This document shows, one piece after another, positions 39,761 through 49,124 of a stretch of 56,073 nucleotides of DNA. This stretch comes from a virus. Made by a program: the position numbers and the translations under genes. Every line of letters begins with the position of its first letter. The first letter of the stretch is position 1. Location of the stretch: the IMG/VR virus record IMGVR_UViG_3300035698_005073, positions 1 to 56,073 of that record, one strand, 5' to 3'. The notes under the pieces were generated by a model. It saw nothing but the letters and a program-made list of their open reading frames with translations, searched no databases and was not told where the DNA came from.

Positions 39761-42070
39761 ATGAACCCCCTCTCGTCTATGCGTTATGTCATGTCGAATA
39801 TTGAGAACGCATCAGATGTGCCTGGGCTTTACAAGAAATATATCGATTATATGGACCAGGCCTCAACGAATAGGCAAGTTGCACAGGAAAGTGTTGACCA
39901 ATTATTTAAAGACTTCGATGTAGACGTTAGGCAGTACAACAAACAAGAACGACAGAATGCCGCAGCATCTATTTTTGAAGAAGATAAAAAAGCAAGAAAA
40001 GAGCTAGCTGACAATTTAACACCAAAAGAAGCAAAACTCGCGCTTGCAATGGATACTGAATTACAGAATGCTACTGCTGGTGCTATTAGATTTGCAGAGT
40101 GGTTCAAGTGGAAATTGAGATCAGATAGGCCGTTGGGCGCTCTTAATACAACACGTAGACAGATTAAAAACCTATATGCTGAACAGGCAAAGAACACCAA
40201 AGACATCAAACAGGGTGTCAATACTAAGAAGAACATGCTCCGCAACCGCAGTATTAATAAAGAGATAGCGTCTCTAAAACAGAATTCAAAAGATATTAAA
40301 AAATCACTAGATGTTCTTAAGCCTCATAATGCAACAGTTGAAGATATGGAACTTGCTGACAAGATAAATAATGAGCAGGGCAGAAAGGCGCTACTTTCAC
40401 ATCTCGGAACCCAGGCACAATGGGGTACACGTAAACATTATTACATGTCTGAACATACGATGCCAGAATTCGAAGACTTGATCGATTCTATTATTCCTTC
40501 TCAAAACATTCAACCGTCCGGCAATGAATCAGCAGAATTCGGCATCCAGCCCGGCGAAGCCAAACCAAGAAAGAGCCCGACCCCAAGAATGAGAGAGGGT
40601 GACCCGATCTCTAATTTTTATAGTCACGTAGTCAGAGCTAAAACATTTGCGAACATGGCTGACCAGGTACTGGGTCTTACTGAAACATTTAAAACTGCGA
40701 ACCCTGCGACACAGGATGTCAGGTTGTTCAAGCGAACCGTCAAGAACTCACTGGGATTCGGCGAAGAGGTTGGCCCTGCAATTAAAGTTGCTGAGAAGTT
40801 TAACAGACTAGCATGGAGGACTTATCCCCTTGCAGTTGGACGCGGAGCATGGTTCTTCCTTAGGAACTTGGCACAGAACGTTGCATTAGCACCCGGTCAA
40901 TTTGACATGGGTGAATTTGCGAAAGCTACCGGAAGTATTATGACCCAGGGCCGGTCTCAGTTACTTAAAGAACACACTAAAAAGTATTTTAAAAATACTA
41001 TCTCCCAGAAAATGCCTATGTTTCAGCATCAAATGATGCTACAGGGCGAAGACCTGGTTGGTAAGGCTGGGTCTAAGATCACAAGGCTGATAGACAATGT
41101 TGGTCAAATCATTCCATTATCTGATGAAATTAACCGTAGTATACTTTTCCCGGTAGCCCATAGACTCGCCGAGATGAATGTCGAGAAGTACGCAAAGGGC
41201 GAGATAGATATTAATCAACTTAATGCACGACTACAACTAGACACCCTTGAAACTGGTGATACATTTGCAATGATTAAGATGCTTGAAGAGGGAAATCACT
41301 CGGATGCTATTTTACACTATGCCTCTCGCAAGGTAGAGAATGTTCACTTTAAATACACCACTGAACAGAAATCGGGCATGGAGCAGCATAGAGGGGCAAG
41401 GCCGTTCGTTGGTCTTTATACATGGCCGAAGGGATTAGTTGAATCATTCGTTAAAGGCGGAGCAAGTCCATTTGTTAATGGTATTCAAACAAAAGATTAC
41501 GGTCAAGCGTTTAGAGGTTTGAGGAATATGTTAGGCACCGCTGCTGGAATGTATGCCGCCAGGGAGCTTGTTAAGAAATTACTTGGAGAAAAAGGCGATC
41601 ACGGGGCATACGACATAATGGACACAGTGGCCGGTTTTCAGCCAGGTAGCCTTGGATTACATTTAACAATGGATGTCTTTGAAGACTTTAACCGTGCCGT
41701 TGATTATGCCCGTGAGGGTGATCTAGGTAGGGCTATGGAAGTAATGGGCGATAGGGTAGCTTACCATCTTCCACTTATTTACGATCTAACAAATACATAT
41801 GAAGCAATTAATGATAAAGCCGGTGTGAGAGCCACGAAAGCATTGCGTGGATTAATAGATACAAAGTTAAAAAAGCAAGGTAAGAACGCAAAACGCACTG
41901 CCGTTGAAGCATGGCAGCACGTCTTATTTGCGACAAATGAAAGAAAAGGTAAGACTAAACAAGAGAAAAAAGTGGATGAGTACTGGTCTAAAATGAATAA
42001 GCGCTTTGGTATCGAGCGACCGAAGTCTCCGAGTGAGATCAGGGAGAAACTTCTAGCACAGTATCGTTAG
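39761..42070 (+). CDS. Large internal/ejection-type protein
   Basis: 769 residues, helical. The segment RPFVGLYTWPKGLVESFVKG and the following AARELVKKLLGE, with QPGSLGLHL and VAYHLPLIYDL, resembles the C-terminal domain shared by large podovirus internal proteins and polyvalent proteins. Last gene of the rightward late operon, converging with the replication block six bases later. Start ATG 39761 lacks a strong site. Confidence 0.6.
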   Translation: MNPLSSMRYVMSNIENASDVPGLYKKYIDYMDQASTNRQVAQESVDQLFKDFDVDVRQYNKQERQNAAASIFEEDKKARKELADNLTPKEAKLALAMDTELQNATAGAIRFAEWFKWKLRSDRPLGALNTTRRQIKNLYAEQAKNTKDIKQGVNTKKNMLRNRSINKEIASLKQNSKDIKKSLDVLKPHNATVEDMELADKINNEQGRKALLSHLGTQAQWGTRKHYYMSEHTMPEFEDLIDSIIPSQNIQPSGNESAEFGIQPGEAKPRKSPTPRMREGDPISNFYSHVVRAKTFANMADQVLGLTETFKTANPATQDVRLFKRTVKNSLGFGEEVGPAIKVAEKFNRLAWRTYPLAVGRGAWFFLRNLAQNVALAPGQFDMGEFAKATGSIMTQGRSQLLKEHTKKYFKNTISQKMPMFQHQMMLQGEDLVGKAGSKITRLIDNVGQIIPLSDEINRSILFPVAHRLAEMNVEKYAKGEIDINQLNARLQLDTLETGDTFAMIKMLEEGNHSDAILHYASRKVENVHFKYTTEQKSGMEQHRGARPFVGLYTWPKGLVESFVKGGASPFVNGIQTKDYGQAFRGLRNMLGTAAGMYAARELVKKLLGEKGDHGAYDIMDTVAGFQPGSLGLHLTMDVFEDFNRAVDYAREGDLGRAMEVMGDRVAYHLPLIYDLTNTYEAINDKAGVRATKALRGLIDTKLKKQGKNAKRTAVEAWQHVLFATNERKGKTKQEKKVDEYWSKMNKRFGIERPKSPSEIREKLLAQYR

Positions 42071-42075
42071 GCCGC

Positions 42076-42333
42076 CTATTGTTCTGTAATTAAACAATCA
42101 CATGGAGCGGCTTCAATAATTTGGTAGAAGTAGCATGCAGAAATAACTTTTGTAACCAGGGGTTTCCCGCATTTACAATTCACTTTTACCTGTCTCTCCC
42201 ATTTGCCTTGATGGGCCTCGTATGCCATTTTCAAAGTAAAGATGTCATCGTCCATATTTCGAGTCTTATCTTGTTTGTATAAGTCGATAACGGATTTTAT
42301 CGCAGTCATCAAATTATTGTGGTTAGTACCCAT
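42076..42333 (-). CDS. Small hypothetical protein with a cysteine motif
   Basis: Eighty-five residues behind AGGAGGGG. Contains VKVNCKCGKPL and APCDCLI, two C-x-C/C pairs consistent with zinc. Last gene of the leftward replication operon. Function unknown. Confidence 0.6.
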   Translation of the reverse strand: MGTNHNNLMTAIKSVIDLYKQDKTRNMDDDIFTLKMAYEAHQGKWERQVKVNCKCGKPLVTKVISACYFYQIIEAAPCDCLITEQ

Positions 42334-42365
42334 GACCCCTCCTAAAATGGCATTTCTTTTTCATC

Positions 42366-42551
42366 TTATTCTCCTTCTGGTTTATTGGATTTAAAACACT
42401 TTGGCTTGTCAACATAGGTACAAATTGGTGCATCCTTCATCCACTTTTCAGCACTCTCTTTGACTTTGTCCGTCAACGCTCTGCCGCATTGTTTGCCATC
42501 TTTGCATTCTTCCCAGAATTGACAAAATGTCATGTCTCTATAGCACATCAT
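42366..42551 (-). CDS. Small cysteine-rich protein
   Basis: Sixty-one residues; CYRDMTFCQFWEECKDGKQC GRAL resembles the short 'C...C.FW..C....C.RAL' zinc-binding segments seen beside phage recombination genes. Starts by ATGA overlap with the ATPase gene. Role unknown. Confidence 0.6.
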   Translation of the reverse strand: MMCYRDMTFCQFWEECKDGKQCGRALTDKVKESAEKWMKDAPICTYVDKPKCFKSNKPEGE

Positions 42552-43882
42552 GGCGATACTTCCGGTATATCCGCATGTCCATTGACCATTATGATTTCAC
42601 AGAACTCCCTAGTTCCTACAATCTCGACCAGTACGTGTACATCATATTTTTTCTCTTTCAACTCATCCGGGGTGTCAGCGTAAATTTTATCAACCATCTT
42701 TTCCAATTCACCCAACTTCTGATCATCATATAGTGATCCGTCTTTTATAATTGCGATACGGTGTTTTTTCATTGGTCCCAATGCGATCTTTAGGGCAACA
42801 AGGGATTTCTCTGAAGCTGACAATTGATCATATAGGATACCATTGACTCTCAGCTCACCGAAATCAAATGTTAACCCGTCAATTGGGATACTACAATCCT
42901 TTATCCTGGTGACTTTTTCTTCTTTTAAGGAATCTATGTTTGCAGTGAGGAGTTCACTTTCTGTTTCCCTTTTAACTAGTGATGTTGTATTTGTTTTCAG
43001 TTCATTATTATCCCTGATTAACTTGTTGGTTTTCTCGACTTCTAACATCGCCTCTTCTATTGGCCTAAGGGGTTTTTCTTTATTTTCTTTGAGCCATTTG
43101 TCCAATCTGAATTGTTCGGCATTTTTTATTTCAAGGTTTTCTCGGTATTCTAACAGGGCAGCTTGAAGATTTTTAATTTGCTCTTCTGCCGCTAAAATAC
43201 TCGTGTTGATGGTTGATATTGAGGCATCCACCTCTTCGCGTTTACGCCCTGCTTTAGCCACGTTATTATTGTGGTCATTTAACGCCTGAAGCTTACTCGT
43301 CAGCTCAGCCATTTTAACTTCTTCTTCTGGTAGGGTGTTATCGACAACCCCGCTAGACGTTTTTAACTTTAAATTTGCTACCGTACGATTTACTTCTGTT
43401 CGCGCTTCGTAATCAGTTGCTATGGCTTTGTCGAGATCTGAAAAATCCAACCCAAACGCTTCCTTGATAAATGAAATTCTTTCAGCGTCTGTTTTTTGTG
43501 TAAAATCGTTCGGGTCTAAGTTATTCGAAAACAACTCTTTTGCAAGTGCCCTTGGAGTCGTATTTGCGATAATTCGTTTTGCTTCAACATCTTTTCCGTC
43601 TACCGGCCTAACTGTTAATTGACCGGCGGGTCTCTTGGCGGTTACCTTGTATTCAAAGACAAAGCGGTCATCGGTCACACGCGCAAAACCGTCCCTTTCG
43701 CCTTTTTTAAGAAGTTCGGCAAAATCGCCCTTTGAAACTATGGCGGCCTGTACAATACTTAGGGCTGCTGTCTTTCCTGCACCGTTATTTCCACCGATAT
43801 ACCCCACTCGTTTTCCGAGTTTCCAAAAAAAAGTTTCAATATTTCTCCAATTCTTACCTTCAAGAATGATAACTCCACTCAT
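42548..43882 (-). CDS. SMC/RecF-like AAA ATPase
   Basis: 444 residues. Walker A GGNNGAGKT (30-38), a coiled coil in the middle (about 165-310), and an ABC-type signature LSASEKSLVALKIAL near 360 followed by HRIAIIKDGSLYDDQ. The segment in the Walker B position lacks the usual Asp-Glu pair. Likely a SbcC/RecF-like factor holding DNA ends during replication or recombination, acting with the nucleases of this operon. AGGGAG precedes ATG 43882. Confidence 0.8.
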   Translation of the reverse strand: MSGVIILEGKNWRNIETFFWKLGKRVGYIGGNNGAGKTAALSIVQAAIVSKGDFAELLKKGERDGFARVTDDRFVFEYKVTAKRPAGQLTVRPVDGKDVEAKRIIANTTPRALAKELFSNNLDPNDFTQKTDAERISFIKEAFGLDFSDLDKAIATDYEARTEVNRTVANLKLKTSSGVVDNTLPEEEVKMAELTSKLQALNDHNNNVAKAGRKREEVDASISTINTSILAAEEQIKNLQAALLEYRENLEIKNAEQFRLDKWLKENKEKPLRPIEEAMLEVEKTNKLIRDNNELKTNTTSLVKRETESELLTANIDSLKEEKVTRIKDCSIPIDGLTFDFGELRVNGILYDQLSASEKSLVALKIALGPMKKHRIAIIKDGSLYDDQKLGELEKMVDKIYADTPDELKEKKYDVHVLVEIVGTREFCEIIMVNGHADIPEVSP

Positions 43883-43911
43883 GATAAACTCCCTTTTTTT
43901 GTTTTTATAAT

Positions 43912-44253
43912 TTATCCCTTGTAGCTCTCTACGTTTTCCATTTTAATCTCACAATCCATTTTCCTCACTTTTAACTTGGCACCAACGATATTTCCAAGTG
44001 CGATCTCCTGGTTGAGGATAAATTTAACAAGATGTGAGAAGATCCCAAATGGTAGATAGTTGGCAAGCCATTCGTATAGCTTCTCAGCCTCTCGCCTGTT
44101 CGTACTCTCGTCAACCAGTTCTCGATATGGCCTTGGGTCGGGTGTCAATATGAGTCGCTTGATGAGCTCGTTCGGCATGGGCTGCACTGTTGGGACTTTG
44201 GTCTCTCTTAGTAGCTCGTGGTTCTTGCTCATGTATGGTTTTGCTTTTCCCAT
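43912..44253 (-). CDS. Hypothetical protein, 113 residues
   Basis: Starts by TAATG overlap with the phosphoesterase gene. Basic, helical middle (EAEKLYEWLANYLPFGIFSH). Lies between two DNA-repair-type genes; function unknown. Confidence 0.6.
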   Translation of the reverse strand: MGKAKPYMSKNHELLRETKVPTVQPMPNELIKRLILTPDPRPYRELVDESTNRREAEKLYEWLANYLPFGIFSHLVKFILNQEIALGNIVGAKLKVRKMDCEIKMENVESYKG

Positions 44254-45254
44254 TATCTTAGTGCTCCGCTAGGCATAATTCTTTTATTGACAACCTCAAA
44301 GTTGCCATCCTTTTCAATATTAATGAGTGCCGCGCCCCAATTCCAATCATTCCCAAATGGGTTGTAGTCTGGCTGTAGGTCGCATAAACAGCCAAAGGAC
44401 CAGGTAGTTATGATCTTGTTATGAATATCCCTAGTTGTATGCTCTGACGTTTGATGGCAATGCGAACAGGCTGCAAATGCTTTTGCTTTTCTGTACAACC
44501 CACGCGCCGGGTTAACAGCGCGATCTATGTAGCGCATCTCGTGTCCATGTAGGACTGGAAGCTTACCAGCCATGACCTTTTGATAGTAGTCAAGGTACTC
44601 GATGTTGCGATGGTCAAATCCGCATACTGTTTCCATAGCAGCGACTGGTGATGCTGCAAGCTCAGGTGCCTTAGATACAAAATATCTTGGTAGCCTGTAT
44701 TCGTGGTTTCCTGGCTTATAAACAATTGGCTTGCCCTTGAACTCACCCCGCAACCAATCCAAGAAATCGATAAAGACTTCAAGCTCTTTGTTGAAATTTC
44801 TCATAGCTGTGGGCCAGTACGAGACGGCACTTGCATCAAAGATGTCGCCATTTAAAAAGATTCCATCAACTTTTTCTGCTTGCCCCCATTTTACGGCGGT
44901 CTCAACAGGCCTGGGCTCGTGAAAAGGCACATGAATATCCGACAGGACCAGCCACAATCCGGGTTTTAATATATGATCAGTTCTTATTCGTCTCCATGTG
45001 GGCGGTATTTTTTTAATGGCTGGGGACGTTCTAAAGAGATCCTTTTCTAGGGCCTTTTTCCTGCTATCATCTCCTGATGCACCCACCACATATCTTACTG
45101 CTTTTCTTGCTACTTCTAAATCATTATCGTAGTGTTCGCCATAATGCTCAATTAGGTGCCTAGCTATCGTGCGATTGGGTAAACCGATAAACCTGCGTAC
45201 AACTTCACGAGTTATCTCTATTCGCTTGTGGTTAGTTTTTTTGTCATATGGCAT
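44253..45254 (-). CDS. Calcineurin-like metallophosphoesterase
   Basis: 333 residues. All five phosphoesterase blocks are visible: LVLSDIHVP (D106, H108), LNGDIFD (D137), PGNHEYRL (N183, H184), a VLHGHEM block (236-239) and SHCHQTSEH (264-272). The N-terminal 95 residues are an added helical, possibly DNA-binding part (KTNHKRIEITREVVRRFIGL). Next to the SMC-like ATPase this recalls the SbcCD arrangement, suggesting an end-processing nuclease pair, but such phosphoesterases also serve other roles. AAAGGGAG precedes ATG 45254. Confidence 0.85.
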   Translation of the reverse strand: MPYDKKTNHKRIEITREVVRRFIGLPNRTIARHLIEHYGEHYDNDLEVARKAVRYVVGASGDDSRKKALEKDLFRTSPAIKKIPPTWRRIRTDHILKPGLWLVLSDIHVPFHEPRPVETAVKWGQAEKVDGIFLNGDIFDASAVSYWPTAMRNFNKELEVFIDFLDWLRGEFKGKPIVYKPGNHEYRLPRYFVSKAPELAASPVAAMETVCGFDHRNIEYLDYYQKVMAGKLPVLHGHEMRYIDRAVNPARGLYRKAKAFAACSHCHQTSEHTTRDIHNKIITTWSFGCLCDLQPDYNPFGNDWNWGAALINIEKDGNFEVVNKRIMPSGALR

Positions 45255-45582
45255 TTTTAACTCCCTTTAAGTTATTGTCTCCCCAGAGAATTTTCATGTC
45301 CCTTGCTATCACATGTGCTTGTGGCGGCTGACCAGAGTCAACGTCTTTTTTGACTTTAAGTAATCGCTGTTTTGCGTGTCCGAATCTTTTGGTTTCGTTT
45401 GTCTTGAAGAAATCTTTTTCGACATGTACGCTGTACGGGTCTTTCCCGTACTTAGCCTGTCCGTCACCATAAAAAACCATCGCAACCTGATACACTTCTT
45501 TTGGCATGAGTTTAATCATGTAGTTTATCGCTTCCCATTCTTCTTCGTTGAATACTGGTGAGCCTTTAATAAACGTGTTCAT
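45244..45582 (-). CDS. Hypothetical protein, 112 residues
   Basis: ATG 45582 behind GGGGGTAAC; eight further upstream codons in frame are less likely used. Helical, basic (KTNETKRFGHAKQRLLKVKK). Overlaps the phosphoesterase gene. Function unknown. Confidence 0.65.
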   Translation of the reverse strand: MNTFIKGSPVFNEEEWEAINYMIKLMPKEVYQVAMVFYGDGQAKYGKDPYSVHVEKDFFKTNETKRFGHAKQRLLKVKKDVDSGQPPQAHVIARDMKILWGDNNLKGVKNAI

Positions 45583-45583
45583 G

Positions 45584-45850
45584 TTACCCCCTAGTCTTCC
45601 AGCCACAATTATTGGTAAAATCTTGTGCTGCGTCAGTATATTTTTTTGTATCCGGGTAGCGCATAATGCAACGCCTTGCTTTCTTGCTTCTTTTAAGATA
45701 CCTGGCTAGCCAAATAGTAAATTTTGCCTCATCTTCACGGCTCCATGAGTATTCGTAGAACCAATTTACAGCTTTAAAATCTATTTCATCGTAATTAGCA
45801 TGGACCATTTTACACATCTTTTTTAATACTTTTTTCATGTACTTATTCAT
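45584..45850 (-). CDS. Small basic hypothetical protein
   Basis: Eighty-eight residues from ATG 45850 behind GGGAGG. Aromatic and basic (ARYLKRSKKARRCIMRYPDT). Between DnaB and the next small gene; could be a helicase-associated factor, not recognised. Confidence 0.6.
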   Translation of the reverse strand: MNKYMKKVLKKMCKMVHANYDEIDFKAVNWFYEYSWSREDEAKFTIWLARYLKRSKKARRCIMRYPDTKKYTDAAQDFTNNCGWKTRG

Positions 45851-45851
45851 T

Positions 45852-47177
45852 TCAACCTCCCGATATGTAATTCTCAAATGACGCGAACTTCTCCATATAG
45901 CTCACGGGTATACTATCGACGGGTCCATCCCGCCATTTTGCTATAATAATCTCATCTCTATCGGTGTTTACTGCGATGCCGCGTTTAGTATAGTAGCTTG
46001 GCCTAAATGGGAACAGAATAATATCCGCATCTTGTTCTAACGCGCCTGTCTCTCGCAAATCCGACAGTACTGGTTTCTTATTTGTACGTGCTTCAACGGC
46101 ACGGGACAGTTGTGACAATGCTAGTATAGGCATGTCGAGCTCTTTCTTTAAGGCACACAATGACGCGCTAATATTCTCCACTTCTAATCGCTTGTCTGCG
46201 CCCACGCCACGCATAAGTTGAATATAGTCGATAATAATGAATCCAATATTAAATTTGCGCTTAAATTTTCTAGCTTGAGCACGAATATATTCCGGGGATA
46301 CGCCAGCCGTGTCGTCAATGATCATATTCTTTTTATAATTGGATAACTCGGAAGCTTTTCTTGCTAGTTTTTCTTGTTCCATTGGGTTAAGCATACCAGT
46401 TCTAAGTTTCTGCCCGTCTATGTGCGCTTCACCGCAGAGTATCCTTGATAATAGTGCTTTGCGGTTCATTTCCAAGGAGAAGAAAGCACCTGGGACACCT
46501 CGATTAATAGTATTTTCTCTGAATACCTTAATAGCAAATGCTGTTTTACCCATTGAAGGGCGGCCAGCTATTAAAACATACTCGTTATCAAAGCCCCACG
46601 TATGTTTATCGAAGTCGGCCAAGCCCGTACAGAGTCCAGATGGTTTATGTGTTATGCTACGCTTTTCGTGTTCATTCATGATAGCATGGAGGGCATCATC
46701 ATTTGTAGTGGGACTATCAGAGTGTTCATAGTCTGCCATCTGTTGTACTCGATACATCACATCGTCGTATGGCTCGTCATCATAACAACTTCTTGCTACC
46801 TCACACGTACCTTCTATTAGTTTTCTGAGCTGGTATTTTTGGACAATGATTTTAGCGTGGTGTTCGATATTTGCAGCGGAGATTACGGCCTCAGCGAGTT
46901 CGGTCAGCGCGTATGATCCACCCACCCCTTCGAGCTCTCCAATAGTCCTGAGTCGATCCGACAGCGTGACCAAATCAACCGGGATACTTTGTGCGTGTAC
47001 GTCGAGGGCAGCCTGGAAGATTTTTTTATGGTTTGTTTTATAGAAATGTTCTGGCTTTAACTTACCAGCTATTTCATCTATAGCTTCTTGGTTTATCAGT
47101 ATAGCACCAAGTACTGTAATCTCTGCGTCGAGCGCTTGTGGTGGTACTCTGTCGTAGATAGTCTCGTTCACACTCAT
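45852..47177 (-). CDS. dnaB: Replicative DNA helicase, DnaB family
   Basis: 441 residues. N-terminal helical domain (PPQALDAEITVLGAILINQE), RecA-like core with AGRPSMGKT (205-213), FFSLEM (233-238), IIIDYIQLMRG, a late LSQLSRAVEAR and LRETGALEQDADI. Unwinds the fork as a hexamer. No DnaG primase or helicase loader was recognised, so these may come from the host or from unknown neighbours. AAAGG lies very close to ATG 47177; a GTG two codons later is better spaced. Confidence 0.95.
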   Translation of the reverse strand: MSVNETIYDRVPPQALDAEITVLGAILINQEAIDEIAGKLKPEHFYKTNHKKIFQAALDVHAQSIPVDLVTLSDRLRTIGELEGVGGSYALTELAEAVISAANIEHHAKIIVQKYQLRKLIEGTCEVARSCYDDEPYDDVMYRVQQMADYEHSDSPTTNDDALHAIMNEHEKRSITHKPSGLCTGLADFDKHTWGFDNEYVLIAGRPSMGKTAFAIKVFRENTINRGVPGAFFSLEMNRKALLSRILCGEAHIDGQKLRTGMLNPMEQEKLARKASELSNYKKNMIIDDTAGVSPEYIRAQARKFKRKFNIGFIIIDYIQLMRGVGADKRLEVENISASLCALKKELDMPILALSQLSRAVEARTNKKPVLSDLRETGALEQDADIILFPFRPSYYTKRGIAVNTDRDEIIIAKWRDGPVDSIPVSYMEKFASFENYISGG

Positions 47178-47182
47178 CACCT

Positions 47183-47476
47183 TTAAATTATTAGTCCTTC
47201 GTTGATAAACTCGTCCACTTCACCTTGTAGCGGGAGAGTTGAATAATTGGCTTGGTTTTCATAGTCGGACCTTAGGATTCCAATTACTTTTCCAACCAAC
47301 CTATTATCGAATTGACCGCGATACTCAGGGAGCTCATTCATTTTTTGAATACAATACGTTGATGGGTACTTTTTATACAGTTTATTCCTTCTGACAATCG
47401 CCCATGCTGATCTTTCCGGGCAGTTGGTGCATCTGCGGAATGCATCAACAATCAGTTCTTCTTGTGTTTTTTCCAT
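47183..47476 (-). CDS. Hypothetical protein next to dnaB
   Basis: Ninety-seven residues behind AAGGAG, six bases before the helicase. Contains CTNCPERSAWAIVRR and an acidic C-terminus. Its position fits a helicase loader or accessory, but length and motifs do not identify one. Confidence 0.6.
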   Translation of the reverse strand: MEKTQEELIVDAFRRCTNCPERSAWAIVRRNKLYKKYPSTYCIQKMNELPEYRGQFDNRLVGKVIGILRSDYENQANYSTLPLQGEVDEFINEGLII

Positions 47477-47485
47477 TAATGCTCC

Positions 47486-47695
47486 TTACTTTTTGGGTAT
47501 AATAACACCCTCATCGCCAGCATACGCTATTATCCCATCAAGCCATTTTCCTAAATCATCATGTCTTTTCTCGAATTGTTCTTTATTGCCGTAATATGAT
47601 CCTTCATTTTCAGCCCACCTTAAATATGTCTGCAACTGTTCAAAGTGTGTTTTTCTCAATCCTTTAATACCTACTTCACTAAATACTGTTGCCAT
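47486..47695 (-). CDS. Small hypothetical protein
   Basis: Sixty-nine residues from ATG 47695; GGAGAG and GGGGAG lie upstream. Helical, charged (THFEQLQTYLRWAENEGSYY). Function unknown. Confidence 0.6.
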   Translation of the reverse strand: MATVFSEVGIKGLRKTHFEQLQTYLRWAENEGSYYGNKEQFEKRHDDLGKWLDGIIAYAGDEGVIIPKK

Positions 47696-47709
47696 TCTCC
47701 CCACTCTCC

Positions 47710-47895
47710 TTATCCTGTGCATATATTAGTTTGTAAGACATAAAACCCATTGGTATGTCCCTCATTATCATCTATATATATATTTTCAATATCACCCTCT
47801 GCTCCGTATGCTGCTGTCACAATGTAATGTCGATCACCGTACTTTTCAATCATTCCGTCGATTTCTTTTTTTAAATCTGATAACTTACTATACAT
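47710..47895 (-). CDS. Small hypothetical protein
   Basis: Sixty-one residues from ATG 47895 behind GGGAGGTGAAG. Pattern LSDLKKEIDGMIEKYG ... DIENIYIDDNEGHTNGFYVL is of the small phage alpha/beta type. Function unknown. Confidence 0.6.
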   Translation of the reverse strand: MYSKLSDLKKEIDGMIEKYGDRHYIVTAAYGAEGDIENIYIDDNEGHTNGFYVLQTNICTG

Positions 47896-47907
47896 CTTCA
47901 CCTCCCA

Positions 47908-48087
47908 CTATTTCATCATTCCCATTAGATCTTCAAGACCAAAACCCGTATTCCCCTTAAGCGACGACTCTGCGATTCTGGCCCTGCGGTTGCATTCTTT
48001 GCATAGATACACGATACCTTTACGTAGGTTGCTTCCCTTTAGGATTTCACCCATCGGCTTTTTGCACCTGTCGCATTTGATTTTCAT
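47908..48087 (-). CDS. Small zinc-ribbon protein
   Basis: Fifty-nine residues from ATG 48087 (ATGA overlap with the exonuclease). MKIKCDRCKKPMGEI and YLCKECNRRARIAE give two CxxC knuckles of a zinc ribbon. Probably binds DNA or a partner in the operon. Confidence 0.65.
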   Translation of the reverse strand: MKIKCDRCKKPMGEILKGSNLRKGIVYLCKECNRRARIAESSLKGNTGFGLEDLMGMMK

Positions 48088-48743
48088 TGTCTCAACGCCT
48101 TGCCGATTAACCGGCAGTTCTCGCAATCTTCCATGACATACTCTTTTAGCCTTGTATACTCACCATTCTTATAGGCATCGTACACCATCGACCCGTCCAT
48201 GTCAGTTTTTGATTCAATGCCAAGGCATGCACATGCTTTTTTCATAGCATAATAATCGTTATAGTTTGACCACACATGCATCAAATCAAGTGACAACGTG
48301 TGATTGTATTTGGACGTGTAAGCAAGGTAGTCAAAATAATGCTCCTGTAACAAGTTCTGGATTACCATGCGTTTCCAGATAACGGGGATGTCGAATTTCT
48401 TACTATTCCAGCCCACTAGTCGAAATGGATGAGAGCGGTACACCTTCATAAACTGTTTCAATAGATAGGCATCATCATCCCAACCCGTTATGACACCTTC
48501 ATTGATCATATTCCACTGCTCATCAGTGCGTATCCAACCACATAGAATAATTTGGCATAAGTCTGGGTCAGTGCTCATTTTTTTATTCAGCCCAACTTCG
48601 AATTTTTCTTTTTCTTTTTCGATCTTAGCATCAATTTTATCCTGGTCTTTCATTTGGCCGAGTTTCACTGACGCGGGATCAAAAGTTGGCGCTGCCGCGA
48701 ATAGCCTCGGAATGGTTTCAAGGTCAAATATTAGGTTGCCCAT
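48084..48743 (-). CDS. 3'-5' exonuclease, DnaQ/PolB-like DEDD type
   Basis: 219 residues. FDLETIP gives D7/E9 (motif I), GWNSKKFDIP gives D118 (motif II), and YVMEDCENC gives E205/D206 (motif III). The 'GWNSxxFDxP' phrase is typical of PolB-exonuclease-like phage proteins that stand alone. Likely proofreading or DNA trimming. Overlaps its neighbours on both sides. Confidence 0.82.
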   Translation of the reverse strand: MGNLIFDLETIPRLFAAAPTFDPASVKLGQMKDQDKIDAKIEKEKEKFEVGLNKKMSTDPDLCQIILCGWIRTDEQWNMINEGVITGWDDDAYLLKQFMKVYRSHPFRLVGWNSKKFDIPVIWKRMVIQNLLQEHYFDYLAYTSKYNHTLSLDLMHVWSNYNDYYAMKKACACLGIESKTDMDGSMVYDAYKNGEYTRLKEYVMEDCENCRLIGKALRQ

Positions 48744-49120
48744 ATGCTCTCCTTCATAGCATAGTTAAATGCCTGTCTCAGCGTATATCCAATACCACCA
48801 CCCCACAAGCCAATCACCCTCCCATAGAAGTCCCCGGTCCAGCAGGACTCATCCAGGAAGGTTAAAATAAAGTATGGTATGTTACGTTCGAAACACCATT
48901 TTGCTTTATCTTTTTCGCGTGGCGTAAGTTCACCACCTTTTTTCTTGACTTCTGTGCGAATACTGAAAGAAATACCATGATCGTCATAAACCAACAGACC
49001 ATCGTAACCAGGCGAATTCTTATTGCCTGTTTGCGAGTCTCCGAGTCTTTCCCAGACCCAGCCACCTGGCAGGTTTTGGTCTAACCAACCACCTTTTTTA
49101 GTTATCTCACGTTCTAACAT
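48731..49120 (-). CDS. PD-(D/E)XK nuclease-type protein
   Basis: 129 residues; ATG 49120 is chosen over far upstream starts because AAAGGG precedes it. Core: E4, PGYDGLLVYDDHGISFSIRT (D40), EVKKK (E57/K59) and a later helix with YFILTF. This is the resolvase/VRR-like fold that cuts branched DNA. Function inferred from motif. Confidence 0.65.
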   Translation of the reverse strand: MLEREITKKGGWLDQNLPGGWVWERLGDSQTGNKNSPGYDGLLVYDDHGISFSIRTEVKKKGGELTPREKDKAKWCFERNIPYFILTFLDESCWTGDFYGRVIGLWGGGIGYTLRQAFNYAMKESIWAT

Positions 49121-49124
49121 TTTG

